A stretch of 64,000 nt of DNA from Citrobacter freundii ATCC 8090 = MTCC 1658 = NBRC 12681 (GTDB taxonomy: Bacteria; Pseudomonadota; Gammaproteobacteria; Enterobacterales; Enterobacteriaceae). Positions within the stretch are counted from its first letter, which is position 1. Each line of letters opens with the position of its first letter. The DNA is taken from assembly GCF_011064845.1 (NCBI RefSeq), contig NZ_CP049015.1:3224001-3288000 (forward strand), read 5' to 3'. This document shows, piece after piece, positions 48,020 through 57,416 of the stretch. The notes below the pieces were generated by a model, which saw only the letters and a list, made by a program, of their open reading frames with translations, was not told the DNA's origin and did not search any database. The translations under genes were made by a program, and so were the position numbers.

Positions 48020-48646
48020 ATGTCTAAACGTAAGTCTAAAATTTACGAAAATCCCGGTCTTGACTCAACAATCTTTGTTGAACCGCAGCAAATTGCCAAT
48101 ACAGCCAATGCATTTCGTGAAGTGGTAAATAGCCTTAATAATGGCTATCTAGACGTACACGATGTTAGACGGAATGTCCTTTATACCAACGCAACTTTAG
48201 CAATTGAGCTTTATTTTAAAGCATTCTTGGTCAAAAGAATTCCTGCGCCTTACGATTTCACCATCGAAAATGGCCAGGCTACAAAAGCTGAATTCGATGA
48301 TGAAAACCGCGTGACTAATTGGCATTCACGCCTAGATCTTCTTGAAGAACATAAAACGCACAACTTAAAAAAGCTTTTCAATGCACTTAGCGACACACAA
48401 AAAAAATGTGTCACACAAGAGATTTTGCAAACATGTAACACGATCCAGACCGCTACGGATCTATTGCAATTCCTTGACACTATTAGGAACTACTTTGTTG
48501 ATAAGCGTTATGAATTCCAAGAATTCATCTATGGTGTTCCAAAAGACTCAAATATTATCTATACCTTGATTCCCGTCTTAAATGCCATTGGTAAAGTGCT
48601 TGCTAACCCACCAAATGCACCATTTCCAGACATGACTTTGTTATAA
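48020..48646 (+). CDS. Hypothetical protein, weak HEPN-like features
   Basis: A 208-residue helical protein. The segment NATLAIELYFKAFLVKR near residue 57 and a later H-x-L-K-K-LF (near 118) and RNYFVDKRYEFQEF (near 160) resemble the layout of some HEPN-domain proteins in defence and toxin systems. The histidine of the usual Rx4-6H motif is not evident, so catalytic activity is doubtful. AT-rich, unlike the backbone. The ribosome site is weak (GGAGC eleven bases upstream). No antitoxin partner is visible. The following 48647-48854 contains nothing I can support. Confidence 0.5.
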   Translation: MSKRKSKIYENPGLDSTIFVEPQQIANTANAFREVVNSLNNGYLDVHDVRRNVLYTNATLAIELYFKAFLVKRIPAPYDFTIENGQATKAEFDDENRVTNWHSRLDLLEEHKTHNLKKLFNALSDTQKKCVTQEILQTCNTIQTATDLLQFLDTIRNYFVDKRYEFQEFIYGVPKDSNIIYTLIPVLNAIGKVLANPPNAPFPDMTLL

Positions 48647-48854
48647 GGAAGGTTATAGTTTCAATGTTATTAAGCTCCTTTTTAGAAACATAAAGGTCTA
48701 ATCTGATCTAAAGCATCTAAACAACATGGGAGAAACGTCCCCTAACCTATTGATGTATATAGAGCAGATTTTGTCATAAAAGCACTGTTTGTTTACACAT
48801 GCAAATAGCAATTAGAACCAGCAATGGCGCGGCTCTCAGTGTTTCATAAGCGGT

Positions 48855-48864
48855 GTCATGGGGT
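48855..48864. repeat. Distal attachment repeat, part 1 (interrupted attR)
   Basis: GTCATGGGGT equals the first ten bases of the 55-bp tRNA-Pro repeat. Its last four bases (GGGT) are the left target duplication of the insertion sequence that follows. Confidence 0.85.
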
Positions 48865-48943
48865 TGTAAGTAGCCCGCATAATCGTGCCATTCACATTTA
48901 GAGATCATCCGGCATAATCAATCTGCCAACGAAGGAGATCGCT

Positions 48944-49210
48944 ATGCGTAAAGCCCGTTTTACTGAGCATCAGATTATCGCTGTGATTAAGTCGGTTGAA
49001 ACCGGACGAACTGTTAAAGATGTCTGCCGGGAGGCCGGTATTTCTGAAGCCACCTACTACAACTGGAAGTCCAGATACGGCGGCATGGAGGCTTCTGATA
49101 TTAAAAAGATCAAAGATCTTGAGGACGAGAACCGACGTCTCAAACAGATGTTTGCCGACCTGAGCCTTGAGAACCGGGCGCTGAAAGACGTTATCGAAAA
49201 AAAGCTTTAA
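48944..49210 (+). CDS. IS3-family transposase OrfA
   Basis: An 88-residue DNA-binding protein with a helix-turn-helix (VKDVCREAGISEATYYNWKSR) and a C-terminal leucine-zipper helix (residues 58-88). The slippery heptamer A-AAA-AAG at 49198-49204 lies four codons before the stop and permits a -1 shift into OrfB. GAAGGAG gives a strong ribosome site. Confidence 0.93.
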   Translation: MRKARFTEHQIIAVIKSVETGRTVKDVCREAGISEATYYNWKSRYGGMEASDIKKIKDLEDENRRLKQMFADLSLENRALKDVIEKKL

Positions 49211-50055
49211 AACCAGCCTTTAAGCGTGAGCTGGTCACTCATCTGGTAACGACATTCGGACTCAGTATCCGTCAGGCCTGCCGGAGTCTGAACCTGAGCA
49301 GAACGGTTTACCATTACCGCCCGGATCCCACGCGTGACGAACCCGTTATTGTCGCGTTACAGGCAGTGGCAGAGCGATACCCACGATACGGTTTTCCAAA
49401 ACTTTTCCAGGTGTTGCGGCGGCAGGGACACCCGTGGAATCACAAAAGGATCCATCGTATTTATTGTCTGCTGAAGCTGAATTTTCGCCGAAAGGGCAAA
49501 CAGCGGTTGCCGGTGCGTAATCCTTCGCCACTGGCCACGCCGGAAGCACTGAACCAGAGCTGGTCTGTTGATTTTATGCATGATGCCCTGGTCTGTGGCC
49601 GTCGTTTTCGCACGTTCAATGTCGTTGATGACTTTAACCGTGAGGCGTTGTCGATTGAAATCGATCTGAATCTGCCAGCTCTGCGCGTGGTCCGTGTACT
49701 CGACAGGATTGCGGCAAATCGCGGCTATCCGGTCATGCTACGTATGGATAACGGTCCGGAATTTATCTCACTGGCACTGGCTGAATGGGCAGAGAAACAT
49801 GCAGTAAAACTGGAGTTTATCCAGCCGGGTAAGCCGACGCAGAACGCTTTTATTGAGCGCTTTAACCGAACATACCGTACAGAAATACTCGATTTTTATC
49901 TGTTCAGAACGCTGAATGAAGTGCGGGAAATCACGGAAAGATGGGTGTCAGAATATAACTGTGAACGCCCTCATGAATCACTGAACAATATGACGCCGGA
50001 GGAATATCGGCAACACAATCATTTGGCCGGGATCTCAAAAAATGCATGGAACTAA
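49204..50055 (+). CDS. IS3-family transposase OrfB (catalytic domain)
   Basis: The catalytic half, reached by -1 frameshifting at A-AAA-AAG; the first coordinate is the shift point, not a start codon. About 283 codons, open throughout. The integrase-core DDE residues are visible: Asp in WSVDFMHD, Asp in RMDNGPEF and Glu in NAFIERFNRTYRTEIL. The N-terminal part has the HTH_21 region (YPRYGFPKLFQVLRRQG). Appears intact, so the element may still move. Confidence 0.93.
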   Translation, partial: ALKPAFKRELVTHLVTTFGLSIRQACRSLNLSRTVYHYRPDPTRDEPVIVALQAVAERYPRYGFPKLFQVLRRQGHPWNHKRIHRIYCLLKLNFRRKGKQRLPVRNPSPLATPEALNQSWSVDFMHDALVCGRRFRTFNVVDDFNREALSIEIDLNLPALRVVRVLDRIAANRGYPVMLRMDNGPEFISLALAEWAEKHAVKLEFIQPGKPTQNAFIERFNRTYRTEILDFYLFRTLNEVREITERWVSEYNCERPHESLNNMTPEEYRQHNHLAGISKNAWN

Positions 50056-50071
50056 AACGGGTCTATTTACA

Positions 50072-50120
50072 GGGTGTCGGGGGTCGGAGGTTCAAATCCT
50101 CTCGTGCCGACCAAAAATCC
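50072..50120. repeat. Distal attachment repeat, part 2 (attR)
   Basis: 49 bases identical to 45283-45331 of the tRNA-Pro locus. The first four (GGGT) are the right target duplication of the insertion sequence; the remaining 45 complete the 55-bp repeat begun at 48855. It marks the original right end of the island. Confidence 0.93.
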
Positions 50121-50121
50121 C

Positions 50122-50151
50122 AAAAAAACCAACCTTAGGGTTGGTTTTTTT
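50122..50151 (+). terminator. Terminator after attR
   Basis: CCAACC, TTAG loop, GGTTGG stem with A-rich left side and seven T on the right. It resembles the terminator that follows attL and is probably the ancestral tRNA-Pro terminator displaced by the island. Confidence 0.85.
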
Positions 50152-50319
50152 ATGTCTGAGATTCATCATTCCTGAGAATTACTACGGCTTTCAGTACAGG
50201 TTTTACTACTTACCCATGCACAAATTGGGGTAAAATTTATCCTCTCATCAGCGTGATGAATCTGGACGATTGATGCGCTGAAAACAATAATGATACTAAT
50301 AAAAACTCAGGAGAATAGT

Positions 50320-50967
50320 ATGCCTGAAGCAACGCCTTTTCGGGTGCTGATTGTTGACGACCACCCACTGATGCGGCGAGGAATTAGTCAATTATTGCAA
50401 CTTGATCCCGCCTTTAACGTAGTCGCGGAAGCGGGTGATGGCGCCAGCGCTATCGACCTGGCAAACCGCCTGGACCTTGATGTGATCCTACTGGATCTCA
50501 ATATGAAAGGGATGAGCGGACTGGATACCCTGAATGCGCTGCGTCGGGATGGCGTCACCGCGCAAATTATTATTCTTACCGTATCGGATGCCGCCAACGA
50601 TGTGTACGCTCTAATTGATGCCGGTGCGGATGGTTATTTGCTTAAAGACAGCGATCCTGAAGTCCTGCTGGAGGCTATTCGCAGTGGTGCCAAAGGTGGT
50701 AAAGCCTTTAGTACCCGCGTCAGCGAATATTTGCGCGAGCGCGACCTGTTTGGCGCCCAGGAAGACCCATTCAGCGTTCTCACCGAACGCGAACTGGATG
50801 TGTTACATGAACTTGCTCAGGGGCTATCGAACAAACAGATTGCATCAGTGCTGAATATTTCTGAACAGACGGTGAAGGTGCATATTCGCAATCTGCTGCG
50901 CAAACTCAACGTGCGTTCTCGTGTAGCTGCCACCATTCTATTTTTACAAACACGCGGCATGCAGTAA
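50320..50967 (+). CDS. narP: Nitrate/nitrite response regulator NarP
   Basis: A 215-residue response regulator. The receiver domain has acidic residues near 12-14, the phosphorylated Asp59 in LLDLNMKG and Lys near 109 (YLLKDSD). The LuxR-type DNA-binding domain begins near residue 145 (LTERELDVLHELAQGLSNKQ). I chose the ATG at 50320 with CAGGAGA upstream; an upstream ATG lacks a ribosome site. Paired with sensors NarX/NarQ, not in this window. It activates the nap operon at the far end of this block. Confidence 0.96.
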   Translation: MPEATPFRVLIVDDHPLMRRGISQLLQLDPAFNVVAEAGDGASAIDLANRLDLDVILLDLNMKGMSGLDTLNALRRDGVTAQIIILTVSDAANDVYALIDAGADGYLLKDSDPEVLLEAIRSGAKGGKAFSTRVSEYLRERDLFGAQEDPFSVLTERELDVLHELAQGLSNKQIASVLNISEQTVKVHIRNLLRKLNVRSRVAATILFLQTRGMQ

Positions 50968-50974
50968 TCAGATA

Positions 50975-51060
50975 TTGCCCGATGGCGCTACGCTTATCGG
51001 GCCTACAAGCCACGTGCATCAGTAGGCCGGATAAGACGCTTTGCGTCGCCATCCGGCATC
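50975..51060. repeat. BIME: two inverted REP elements between narP and ccmH
   Basis: A REP at 50976-51008 (GCCCGATGGCGCTACGCTTA) and an inverted one at 51022-51058 (CCGGATAAGACGCTTTGCGT) with a 13-base linker. They lie between the convergent narP and ccmH genes, the usual REP location. Confidence 0.88.
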
Positions 51061-51068
51061 TTCCACTC

Positions 51069-52118
51069 TTACTTCTCCTGCGGCGTTAGCTGCTCCATCG
51101 CCTGCTTAATGCTGCGTTCTATCACCGCCCGACGGGTATCATTGGCCGGTAATAATTTCAGCATCATCTCCCACGCCGCAACCGCCTCGCCAAAGCGCTG
51201 CTGTTCAAAAGCGTTAAACGCATACATGCTGAGAACCCGCACGTTGGCATGTTCGCCGCGTACCAACTGGCGTAGCAGCTCCCCTCCCCGACGGTTATCA
51301 TCAGGATCGGAAGAACGGGTCAGCGCTTCCGCATAGCCCAGCGCAGCATCGCTGTTTTTCGGATCCAGTCGATAAGCATTGGCATAGGCTTCAGTGGCCG
51401 TACTGGCGTTACCAAGTACCATGCCAATGCGCCCAAGCATGATCCAACCTTCAACGTTGGTAGGATCGGCTTGTAAGCGAGTGCGCAGACCCAACGCCAG
51501 ACGCGTCATATCTTCTTCATTGAGCGGATCAGCTTTTGGATCCAACGCCCGCTCCAGCAGCATAGGTGCCTGAGCGGTGGCCTGTTGCCAGACCTGAACC
51601 TGCTTATAGTTGCCGGTTTCATAATAGCTCACTGCGCCAACCCCCAGCGCCACCACGATGCCGGGCACAAACAACCCGAACCCACCGCGTTTGCCATCCG
51701 GGATAACGTCATCAGGAAACTCTTCCTGTTTTACCCGGACACGTCGGCGAGTACGGGCGAAAATAATCCAGCCACCCAGACCAATCGCAACCATCGGCAT
51801 CACCCACAAAAGCACAGTAAGCGGCGTCAACGGCGGATCGTAAGTGACGAAATTGCCGTAGCGGGCCACCATGTAGTCGACAATCTCTTTCTGACTTTTT
51901 CCTTCCTGCATCAGTTCGTACACTTTCTGACGCAGGTCGGTGGCAATCATCGAGTTAGAATCGGCAATACTGTTGTTCTGACATTTAGGACAGCGCAACT
52001 GTTCGGTAAGCTGACGGAACTGCTGCTCCTGCGCTTCATCCTTAAACTGCATCACATCGATGGTCGCAAGGGCGGATCCCGAGATAACCAGCATCAGCAG
52101 GCCCAGTAAAAATCTCAT
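51069..52118 (-). CDS. ccmH: Cytochrome c maturation protein CcmH (CcmH-CcmI fusion)
   Basis: Part of the haem lyase that joins haem to apocytochromes. The 349 residues combine a signal peptide (residues 1-18), the thiol-redox motif LRCPKCQN (Cys43, Cys46), two spans near residues 105 and 152, and a C-terminal TPR region equal to CcmI of other bacteria. This fusion is normal in enterobacteria. Start overlaps ccmG. Last gene of nap-ccm. Confidence 0.96.
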   Translation of the reverse strand: MRFLLGLLMLVISGSALATIDVMQFKDEAQEQQFRQLTEQLRCPKCQNNSIADSNSMIATDLRQKVYELMQEGKSQKEIVDYMVARYGNFVTYDPPLTPLTVLLWVMPMVAIGLGGWIIFARTRRRVRVKQEEFPDDVIPDGKRGGFGLFVPGIVVALGVGAVSYYETGNYKQVQVWQQATAQAPMLLERALDPKADPLNEEDMTRLALGLRTRLQADPTNVEGWIMLGRIGMVLGNASTATEAYANAYRLDPKNSDAALGYAEALTRSSDPDDNRRGGELLRQLVRGEHANVRVLSMYAFNAFEQQRFGEAVAAWEMMLKLLPANDTRRAVIERSIKQAMEQLTPQEK

Positions 52119-52672
52119 TGCGCAGCCTCCTTACTGTACTTATCCCACAACGGTTTGATCTCGCTCTCCCACACCCTGGCATTCAAATCGCCGGCATGGC
52201 GATAGCGAATAATACCTTTCCCGTCGATCAGGAACGTCTCCGGCGCGCCGTACACGCCAAGATCCAGACCAAGCATACCGTCGCCGTCAAACAGGCTTAA
52301 TGAGTAAGGATTGCCCAGCTCTTTCAGCCAGACAATGGCTTTCTGACGATCGTCTTTATAGTTCAGCCCCACCACCCGCACGCCCTGCGCAGACAGCTGA
52401 TTCAGGTACTGATGTTCGGCGCGACAGGTCGGACACCAGGTCGCCCAGACGTTCAGCAGTACCGGTTTGCCCTGGGTCAGCACATCGGCCTGATAATGCT
52501 GCCCCGGATTTTCCAGCGACTCCAGGCGGAATGTCGGAACGGGTTTGCCGATCAGCGCCGACTCCAGATTAGTGGGATCGTCCCCCTGAGCGTTACGCGC
52601 CAGCTGCCACAGCAGCGCCGCCGCAATGATCAGAAAAATAATAAACGGAATTAACAGTGCGTTGCGCTTCAT
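52115..52672 (-). CDS. ccmG: Thiol:disulfide interchange protein CcmG (DsbE)
   Basis: Membrane-anchored periplasmic thioredoxin-like protein that reduces apocytochrome or CcmH cysteines. The 185 residues have an anchor at 5-22 and the active site WATWCPTCRAEH (Cys80, Cys83). Overlaps its neighbours by four bases on both sides, showing tight coupling. Confidence 0.96.
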   Translation of the reverse strand: MKRNALLIPFIIFLIIAAALLWQLARNAQGDDPTNLESALIGKPVPTFRLESLENPGQHYQADVLTQGKPVLLNVWATWCPTCRAEHQYLNQLSAQGVRVVGLNYKDDRQKAIVWLKELGNPYSLSLFDGDGMLGLDLGVYGAPETFLIDGKGIIRYRHAGDLNARVWESEIKPLWDKYSKEAAQ

Positions 52673-54624
52673 ACAGCCTCCGACGCATTTTTTTGCACCG
52701 CGGCACGAGGACGCGTGCGCTGACGATAGCGTGGATCAAACAGGCAGAACAATCCGCCCAGCGCCATCAGCAATCCTCCGGCCCAAATCCAGCGAATAAA
52801 CGGTTTGTAGTACAGACGCACAGCCCATGCGCCGTTATCCAGTTCTTCACCCAGCGCAGCGTACAGATCGCGTGTGAATCCGCCGTCAATTGCCGCTTCA
52901 GTCATCATCGAACTGGTGCTGTTATAGAAGCGTTTTTCCGCATGCAGCGTGGCTTCTGGTTTACCATCTCGGGTAACGCCAATAATGGCGACACCGCCCC
53001 GGTAGTTAGGTCCGGTAATATCTTTCACTTCGCGGAACGTGAACTGATAGTTATGGATACTGACGCTATCACCTGCCTTCATGCGCACATCGCGTTCAAC
53101 ACTGTAGTTCTGGCTAAAGGCAATACCGACAATAGTAATCGCCAGCCCAACGTGGCCCGACACCATGCCCCAATAGCTTGGTGTTAACTTCGTTCCGCGG
53201 GAAACTCGCAGGAACGCTTCGGACACCGCCAGCACGAATATCCAGCATGCCATCGCCAGACCCACCACCGTCATAGCGGCAATGCGATCCTCAAACAGCC
53301 ACGGCAGCAGCAGCGACATAACAAGCGTGGTGACAAACGCGATAATCAGTAACGTTTTCAGTTTACGCGGTCGGTCACGGCCCCAGCGCACTAATGGCCC
53401 TATTCCCAGCAACAGCGCGAACGGTGCCATCAGCCAGGTAAACATGGTGTTGAAGAACGGCTCGCCAATCGAAATGCTGCCCAGCCCCAGCTGTTTGTGC
53501 ACCAACGGCAGCAGCGTACCCAATAGCACCACCAGCATGGCGGCAATCAGCAGAACGTTGTTGCCCAACAGCAGAGATTCACGCGACCACAGCGCGTTAT
53601 TTACCCGTGAGCGGACCTTGTGACCGCGAACCGCAAACAGCAGCAGGGAGCCGCCAATCACTAATACCATAAAGGCCAGAATAAACATCCCGCGCGACGG
53701 ATCGGAGGCAAAAGCATGCACCGACACCAGCACGCCGGAGCGCACCAGGAAAGTCCCCAACAGGCAAAGCGAGAATGCGCAGATTGACAGCAGCAGCGTC
53801 CAGGCTTTAAAGCTGGCACGCTGTTCGGTGACCGACAACGAGTGCATCAGCGCCGTTCCCACCAGCCATGGCATAAACGAGGCATTTTCAACTGGATCCC
53901 AGAACCACCAGCCGCCCCAGCCCAGCTCGTAATAGGCCCAGGCGGAACCGAGCACAATACCCAGCGTCAGGAACACCCACGCCGCCAGCGTCCACGGACG
54001 CGAAAAACGGGCGAAGGTACTGTCCAGTCGGCCACTCATCAACGCGGCAATCGCAAACGCAAAGGCCACGGAGAAACCGACATACCCCATGTACAGCAAC
54101 GGCGGATGGAAAATCAGCCCCGGATCCTGCAACAGCGGGTTCAGGTCGCGCCCTTCAATAGGGAAGTTGGGCAACGTACGGGCAAATGGATTGGAGGTAA
54201 ACAGAATAAACAGCAGAAAGCCAACGCTGACCATCCCCATCACCGCCAGCACGCGGGCGACGATGTCCAGCGGCATACGCTGGCTGAATGCCGCAACGGC
54301 GAACGTCCAGCCGCTCATCAGCAGTACCCACAGCAGCAGAGAGCCTTCATGCGCGCCCCAGGTTGCTGCCACCCGATACCAGACCGGAAGCTGGGTATTG
54401 GAGTTGCTGGCGACGTAGGTGACGGTAAAGTCATTAACCACGAAGGCGTTGACCAGAATCAGGAATGCGCCCATCACACAGATAAACAACACCCAGGCAA
54501 AGGGCCGCGCGGAAGCCATCATCCGTACATCGCCGCGCGCTACGCCCCACAGCGGATAGACCGACAGCAGTAACGCCACGCCTAGCGCAAGGCACAACAG
54601 CGCATTGCCAATTTCAGGCATCAT
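52669..54624 (-). CDS. ccmF: Haem lyase subunit CcmF
   Basis: Large inner-membrane protein, 651 residues, that receives haem from CcmE and attaches it to apocytochromes. About 14-15 spans. The tryptophan-rich WWD motif [19 protein letters not shown] lies near residue 235, and further histidines of the haem sites (HPPLLYMGY near 173) are kept. Four residues longer than the E. coli protein, at the C-terminus. Confidence 0.96.
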   Translation of the reverse strand: MMPEIGNALLCLALGVALLLSVYPLWGVARGDVRMMASARPFAWVLFICVMGAFLILVNAFVVNDFTVTYVASNSNTQLPVWYRVAATWGAHEGSLLLWVLLMSGWTFAVAAFSQRMPLDIVARVLAVMGMVSVGFLLFILFTSNPFARTLPNFPIEGRDLNPLLQDPGLIFHPPLLYMGYVGFSVAFAFAIAALMSGRLDSTFARFSRPWTLAAWVFLTLGIVLGSAWAYYELGWGGWWFWDPVENASFMPWLVGTALMHSLSVTEQRASFKAWTLLLSICAFSLCLLGTFLVRSGVLVSVHAFASDPSRGMFILAFMVLVIGGSLLLFAVRGHKVRSRVNNALWSRESLLLGNNVLLIAAMLVVLLGTLLPLVHKQLGLGSISIGEPFFNTMFTWLMAPFALLLGIGPLVRWGRDRPRKLKTLLIIAFVTTLVMSLLLPWLFEDRIAAMTVVGLAMACWIFVLAVSEAFLRVSRGTKLTPSYWGMVSGHVGLAITIVGIAFSQNYSVERDVRMKAGDSVSIHNYQFTFREVKDITGPNYRGGVAIIGVTRDGKPEATLHAEKRFYNSTSSMMTEAAIDGGFTRDLYAALGEELDNGAWAVRLYYKPFIRWIWAGGLLMALGGLFCLFDPRYRQRTRPRAAVQKNASEAV

Positions 54625-55100
54625 GACGTTTTATCCTTATACACGCTTTCCGGACGACGATGGTTTTCCTGCATCGCTTTTTCAACTTCCGGCGGGGTGT
54701 AATTTTCATCATGTTTGGCCAGAACCTCTTTGGCCTGTACATGATTTCCCTCGTCCAGTTCGCCCTGAACAACAACACCCTGCCCTTCGCGGAAAAGATC
54801 CGGCAGAATACCTTCATAGGTTACATCCACCACACCTTCGGCGTCATAGATGCTGAAATTCACCTTTAATGACTGCGGATCGCGCTTTACGCTACCGGGC
54901 ATCACCATACCGCCCACGCGCAGACGCTGACCGACTTCAGGCATCTGCTGCGTTTCGCGCTTACCGTAGAGTATCTCTCCCGGCGTATAGAACAGGTCAA
55001 TATTGGAACGCAGCGCATAAAGCACCAGCGTAATGGTCAAAGCCAGACCCGCCAGTACCGCACAGGCTATCCATAACCGATTTTTACGTCGAATATTCAC
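54621..55100 (-). CDS. ccmE: Haem chaperone CcmE
   Basis: Periplasmic haem carrier that binds haem covalently through the histidine of LAKHDENY near residue 130. The 159 residues have an N-terminal anchor (residues 8-29) and a beta-barrel domain. Overlaps ccmF and ccmD by four bases. Confidence 0.96.
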   Translation of the reverse strand: MNIRRKNRLWIACAVLAGLALTITLVLYALRSNIDLFYTPGEILYGKRETQQMPEVGQRLRVGGMVMPGSVKRDPQSLKVNFSIYDAEGVVDVTYEGILPDLFREGQGVVVQGELDEGNHVQAKEVLAKHDENYTPPEVEKAMQENHRRPESVYKDKTS

Positions 55101-55309
55101 GCCGCCTCCCGTTGCACTTGCGCCGCACGCATACGTGCTTCTCTCGCCCGCTGCTGCGCTACACCGCGTAAAATTGCGCGATGCTGTAACGTGGAATGCA
55201 CTACCAGCACCACCAGCGGGATAACACTCATCGCTACGGCAAGCCAGACATACAAGGCGTAGCCGCCCATCGCGAAAAAATCACTCCATGATGCAAATGC
55301 AGGGGTCAT
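55097..55309 (-). CDS. ccmD: CcmD, small membrane adaptor
   Basis: A 70-residue single-span protein that helps release holo-CcmE from the CcmABC complex. I chose the ATG at 55307-55309 ([16 protein letters not shown]), which matches E. coli CcmD and overlaps ccmC by four bases; the 12-codon longer frame lies inside ccmC. The C-terminal tail is basic. Confidence 0.95.
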   Translation of the reverse strand: MTPAFASWSDFFAMGGYALYVWLAVAMSVIPLVVLVVHSTLQHRAILRGVAQQRAREARMRAAQVQREAA

Positions 55310-56043
55310 TGGCGGCCTCTTTTTAAGATCAGTTCGCTCACCCACGGGCGGCGTTTTTCCATCATCAAAATCAGGTTACGCATGCGCATCAGCGCCAGCG
55401 TGACAAACAGTAACAGGTAGCCGACGATCGCCAGACGCAGCGGCGTACGCATCGCCGGATCGATGCTTTGCTGCATGCGGGTAGAACCCTGATGCAGCGT
55501 ATTCCACCACTCAACCGAGTAGTGGATAATCGGTAAGTTGACCACGCCAATCAGCACCAGAATACCGGCGGCACGACCTGCCAGACGGCGGTCATCAAAG
55601 GCATGCCACAGCGCAATGGCGCCAACGTAGAGAAACAGCAGCACCAGTTCAGAGGTGAGTCGGGCATCCCAAACCCACCAGGTTCCCCACATCGGTTTGC
55701 CCCATGCGGAACCTGTCACCAGCGCAATAAAGGTAAACACTGCACCAATCGGCGCCATCGCAGCCAGCGCCAGATTGGCCATTTTCATCTGCCAGACCAG
55801 GCCGATAAACGCGGCAACGGCCATCGAGGCGTAAATGCCCATCGACCAGATTGCCGCCGGAACGTGCAGATAAATAATGCGATAGCTCTGCCCCTGCTGA
55901 TAGTCTGCAGGCGCAAAACCAAAGCCCCAGACCCATCCCGTTATCAGTACCACCGCGCTGGCAATCGCCAGCCACGGGATAAACCAGCCACAGATCTGAT
56001 AGAGCCGAGGGGGCATCGCCAATTGATGAAGTGTTTTCCACAT
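55306..56043 (-). CDS. ccmC: Haem-handling membrane protein CcmC
   Basis: Loads haem onto CcmE. The 245 residues (E. coli length) have six spans and the WWD motif WGTWWVWDARLTSELVLLF near residue 114, with flanking histidines near 60 and 180. About 75 bases separate it from ccmB, the largest gap in the cluster; no separate promoter is evident. Confidence 0.96.
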   Translation of the reverse strand: MWKTLHQLAMPPRLYQICGWFIPWLAIASAVVLITGWVWGFGFAPADYQQGQSYRIIYLHVPAAIWSMGIYASMAVAAFIGLVWQMKMANLALAAMAPIGAVFTFIALVTGSAWGKPMWGTWWVWDARLTSELVLLFLYVGAIALWHAFDDRRLAGRAAGILVLIGVVNLPIIHYSVEWWNTLHQGSTRMQQSIDPAMRTPLRLAIVGYLLLFVTLALMRMRNLILMMEKRRPWVSELILKRGRQ

Positions 56044-56119
56044 AGTTCAGTCACCAGACTCCATAAATTAAAATCCGTTGTGCCGGAGCGCCTTGCCCGG
56101 CCTGCACATCTAATTCTCG

Positions 56120-56779
56120 TTACTGCACGCTTATCCGTAACGCCGCGGCTGTGGCAAACGGGCTTAACGTGGCGCTGCCGACCAGCAACGCACCCAGAAT
56201 CGCCATGTACCCTTCAACCGGTAAGTGCATAGAAGCCGCATCCATCGCGGCGGTCGCAAAAATCAGTAAGGGTATGGTGAGCGGGAGTACCAGCACGCTT
56301 AACAGCACGCCACCGCGCTTTAAGCCCACCGTCAACCCTACGCCCGGCGCGCCGAGAAAACCCAGCGTCGGCGTTCCGAGTAACAAGGTCAGCGCCATAA
56401 TTTTCCAGCCGTACATATCCATGCCCAGCAACAGCGCCACCAGCGGCGAGAGGATCAGCAGCGGCAGACCTGTCACGACCCAGTGCGCCATCACTTTCGC
56501 CAGCACCACGGCCGGTAGCGGTAACGGCAGCAGCATCAGTTGCTCAAGGCTGCCATCCTGTAAGTCATCACGAAACAGGCGTTCCAGCGCCAGCAATGAC
56601 GCCAGCAGCGCCGCAACCCAGATGATGCCCGGCGCTATGCGCGCCAGCAGCTGTGGCTCCGGCCCAATACTCAGGGGGAACAGCGTAATAACAATCAGGA
56701 AGAACCATAAAGGATTAGCAATTTCCGCACTATGACGAAACGCAACTCGCAGTTCTAAACGAAAGATTCGCCACATCAT
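56120..56779 (-). CDS. ccmB: Cytochrome c maturation ABC permease CcmB
   Basis: Membrane partner of ATPase CcmA, 219 residues, six spans. The pair uses ATP to free holo-CcmE rather than to export haem. The loop [20 protein letters not shown] near residue 68 is characteristic. Overlaps ccmA by four bases. Confidence 0.96.
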   Translation of the reverse strand: MMWRIFRLELRVAFRHSAEIANPLWFFLIVITLFPLSIGPEPQLLARIAPGIIWVAALLASLLALERLFRDDLQDGSLEQLMLLPLPLPAVVLAKVMAHWVVTGLPLLILSPLVALLLGMDMYGWKIMALTLLLGTPTLGFLGAPGVGLTVGLKRGGVLLSVLVLPLTIPLLIFATAAMDAASMHLPVEGYMAILGALLVGSATLSPFATAAALRISVQ

Positions 56780-57396
56780 TGCGTTGCCCTCTCACTGGTC
56801 AGCGCAATGCGTCGCACTTTATCGGTCTCGACATTGAGCGGTTGGTGGGTGGTGAGAATAACAATACCGCCCTGCTCCGTATGCTGCGCCATACGCTGAG
56901 TCAGTCGCTCAACGCCGTTCACATCAATGGCGGTAAAGGGTTCATCGAGGATCCACAGTCGGGCGCGGGTCAACCACAAACGGGCCAGCGCCACGCGCCG
57001 CTGTTGTCCGGCGGAAAGTTGGTTCACTGGGATATCTTCATATCCGGCAAGTCCCGCCTGCGCCAGCGCAGCCAGACACTGCGCGATGTCGCCGTCATGA
57101 TGGAAGAAACGCAGGTTCTCCAACGCCGAAAGCCGGGTTTTTATCCCCGGCTGATGTCCAATCCACAGTAGTTGCTGATGGTAGCTGTCCCGCACGTGAT
57201 GCAGCGGTTGCTCTTGCCAGCAAACCTCCCCTGCGTCGGGACGCGCCAGCCCGGTAAGCAACCGCAGCAGAGTGGTTTTCCCTGCGCCGTTGCTGCCGGT
57301 AATTTGTACCCATTCCCCTGCGTTGACGCGAAATGACAACTCGCTGAACAGTATTCTGTCATCCCGCTCGCAAAGTAATTCTCTGGCTTCAAGCAT
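56776..57396 (-). CDS. ccmA: Cytochrome c maturation ATPase CcmA
   Basis: A 206-residue ABC ATPase: Walker [10 protein letters not shown] near residue 35, signature [14 protein letters not shown] near residue 130 and Walker B LWILDEP near residue 150. Starts at ATG 57396 shortly after napC (20-base gap) in the same direction, so ccm is read through from nap as in E. coli. Confidence 0.96.
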   Translation of the reverse strand: MLEARELLCERDDRILFSELSFRVNAGEWVQITGSNGAGKTTLLRLLTGLARPDAGEVCWQEQPLHHVRDSYHQQLLWIGHQPGIKTRLSALENLRFFHHDGDIAQCLAALAQAGLAGYEDIPVNQLSAGQQRRVALARLWLTRARLWILDEPFTAIDVNGVERLTQRMAQHTEQGGIVILTTHQPLNVETDKVRRIALTSERATQ

Positions 57397-57416
57397 ACCT
57401 GGTTATCTACATCCTG

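Larger units (their letters stand above)
45332..48854. mobile_element. Decayed genomic island / prophage remnant in tRNA-Pro
   Basis: About 3.5 kb between the two 55-bp repeats. It carries an SOS cluster (umuD-like pseudogene, 67-codon ORF, dinI-like gene with a LexA box), an HtrL/YibB-family gene, a tail-fibre-like fragment and a hypothetical gene. There is no integrase, excisionase or structural module. Composition is visibly AT-richer than the flanking backbone from 46.4 to 48.8 kb. Interpreted as the remains of a phage-related element. Confidence 0.88.
48865..50071 (+). mobile_element. IS3-family insertion sequence (IS407-like group)
   Basis: A 1207-bp element. The terminal repeats begin TGTAAGTAGCCCG on the left and TGTAAATAGACCCG on the right (reverse complement). 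It is flanked by GGGT at 48861-48864 and 50072-50075, a 4-bp target duplication as in the IS407 group. OrfA and OrfB overlap and are joined by a programmed -1 frameshift. All parts look intact. I do not assign a registered IS name. Confidence 0.92.

Noticed and set aside
45332..50120. Functional prophage or integrative element
   Set aside because: No integrase, excisionase, replication or capsid genes, a nonsense-mutated umuD-like gene and a disrupted attR; it is a remnant.
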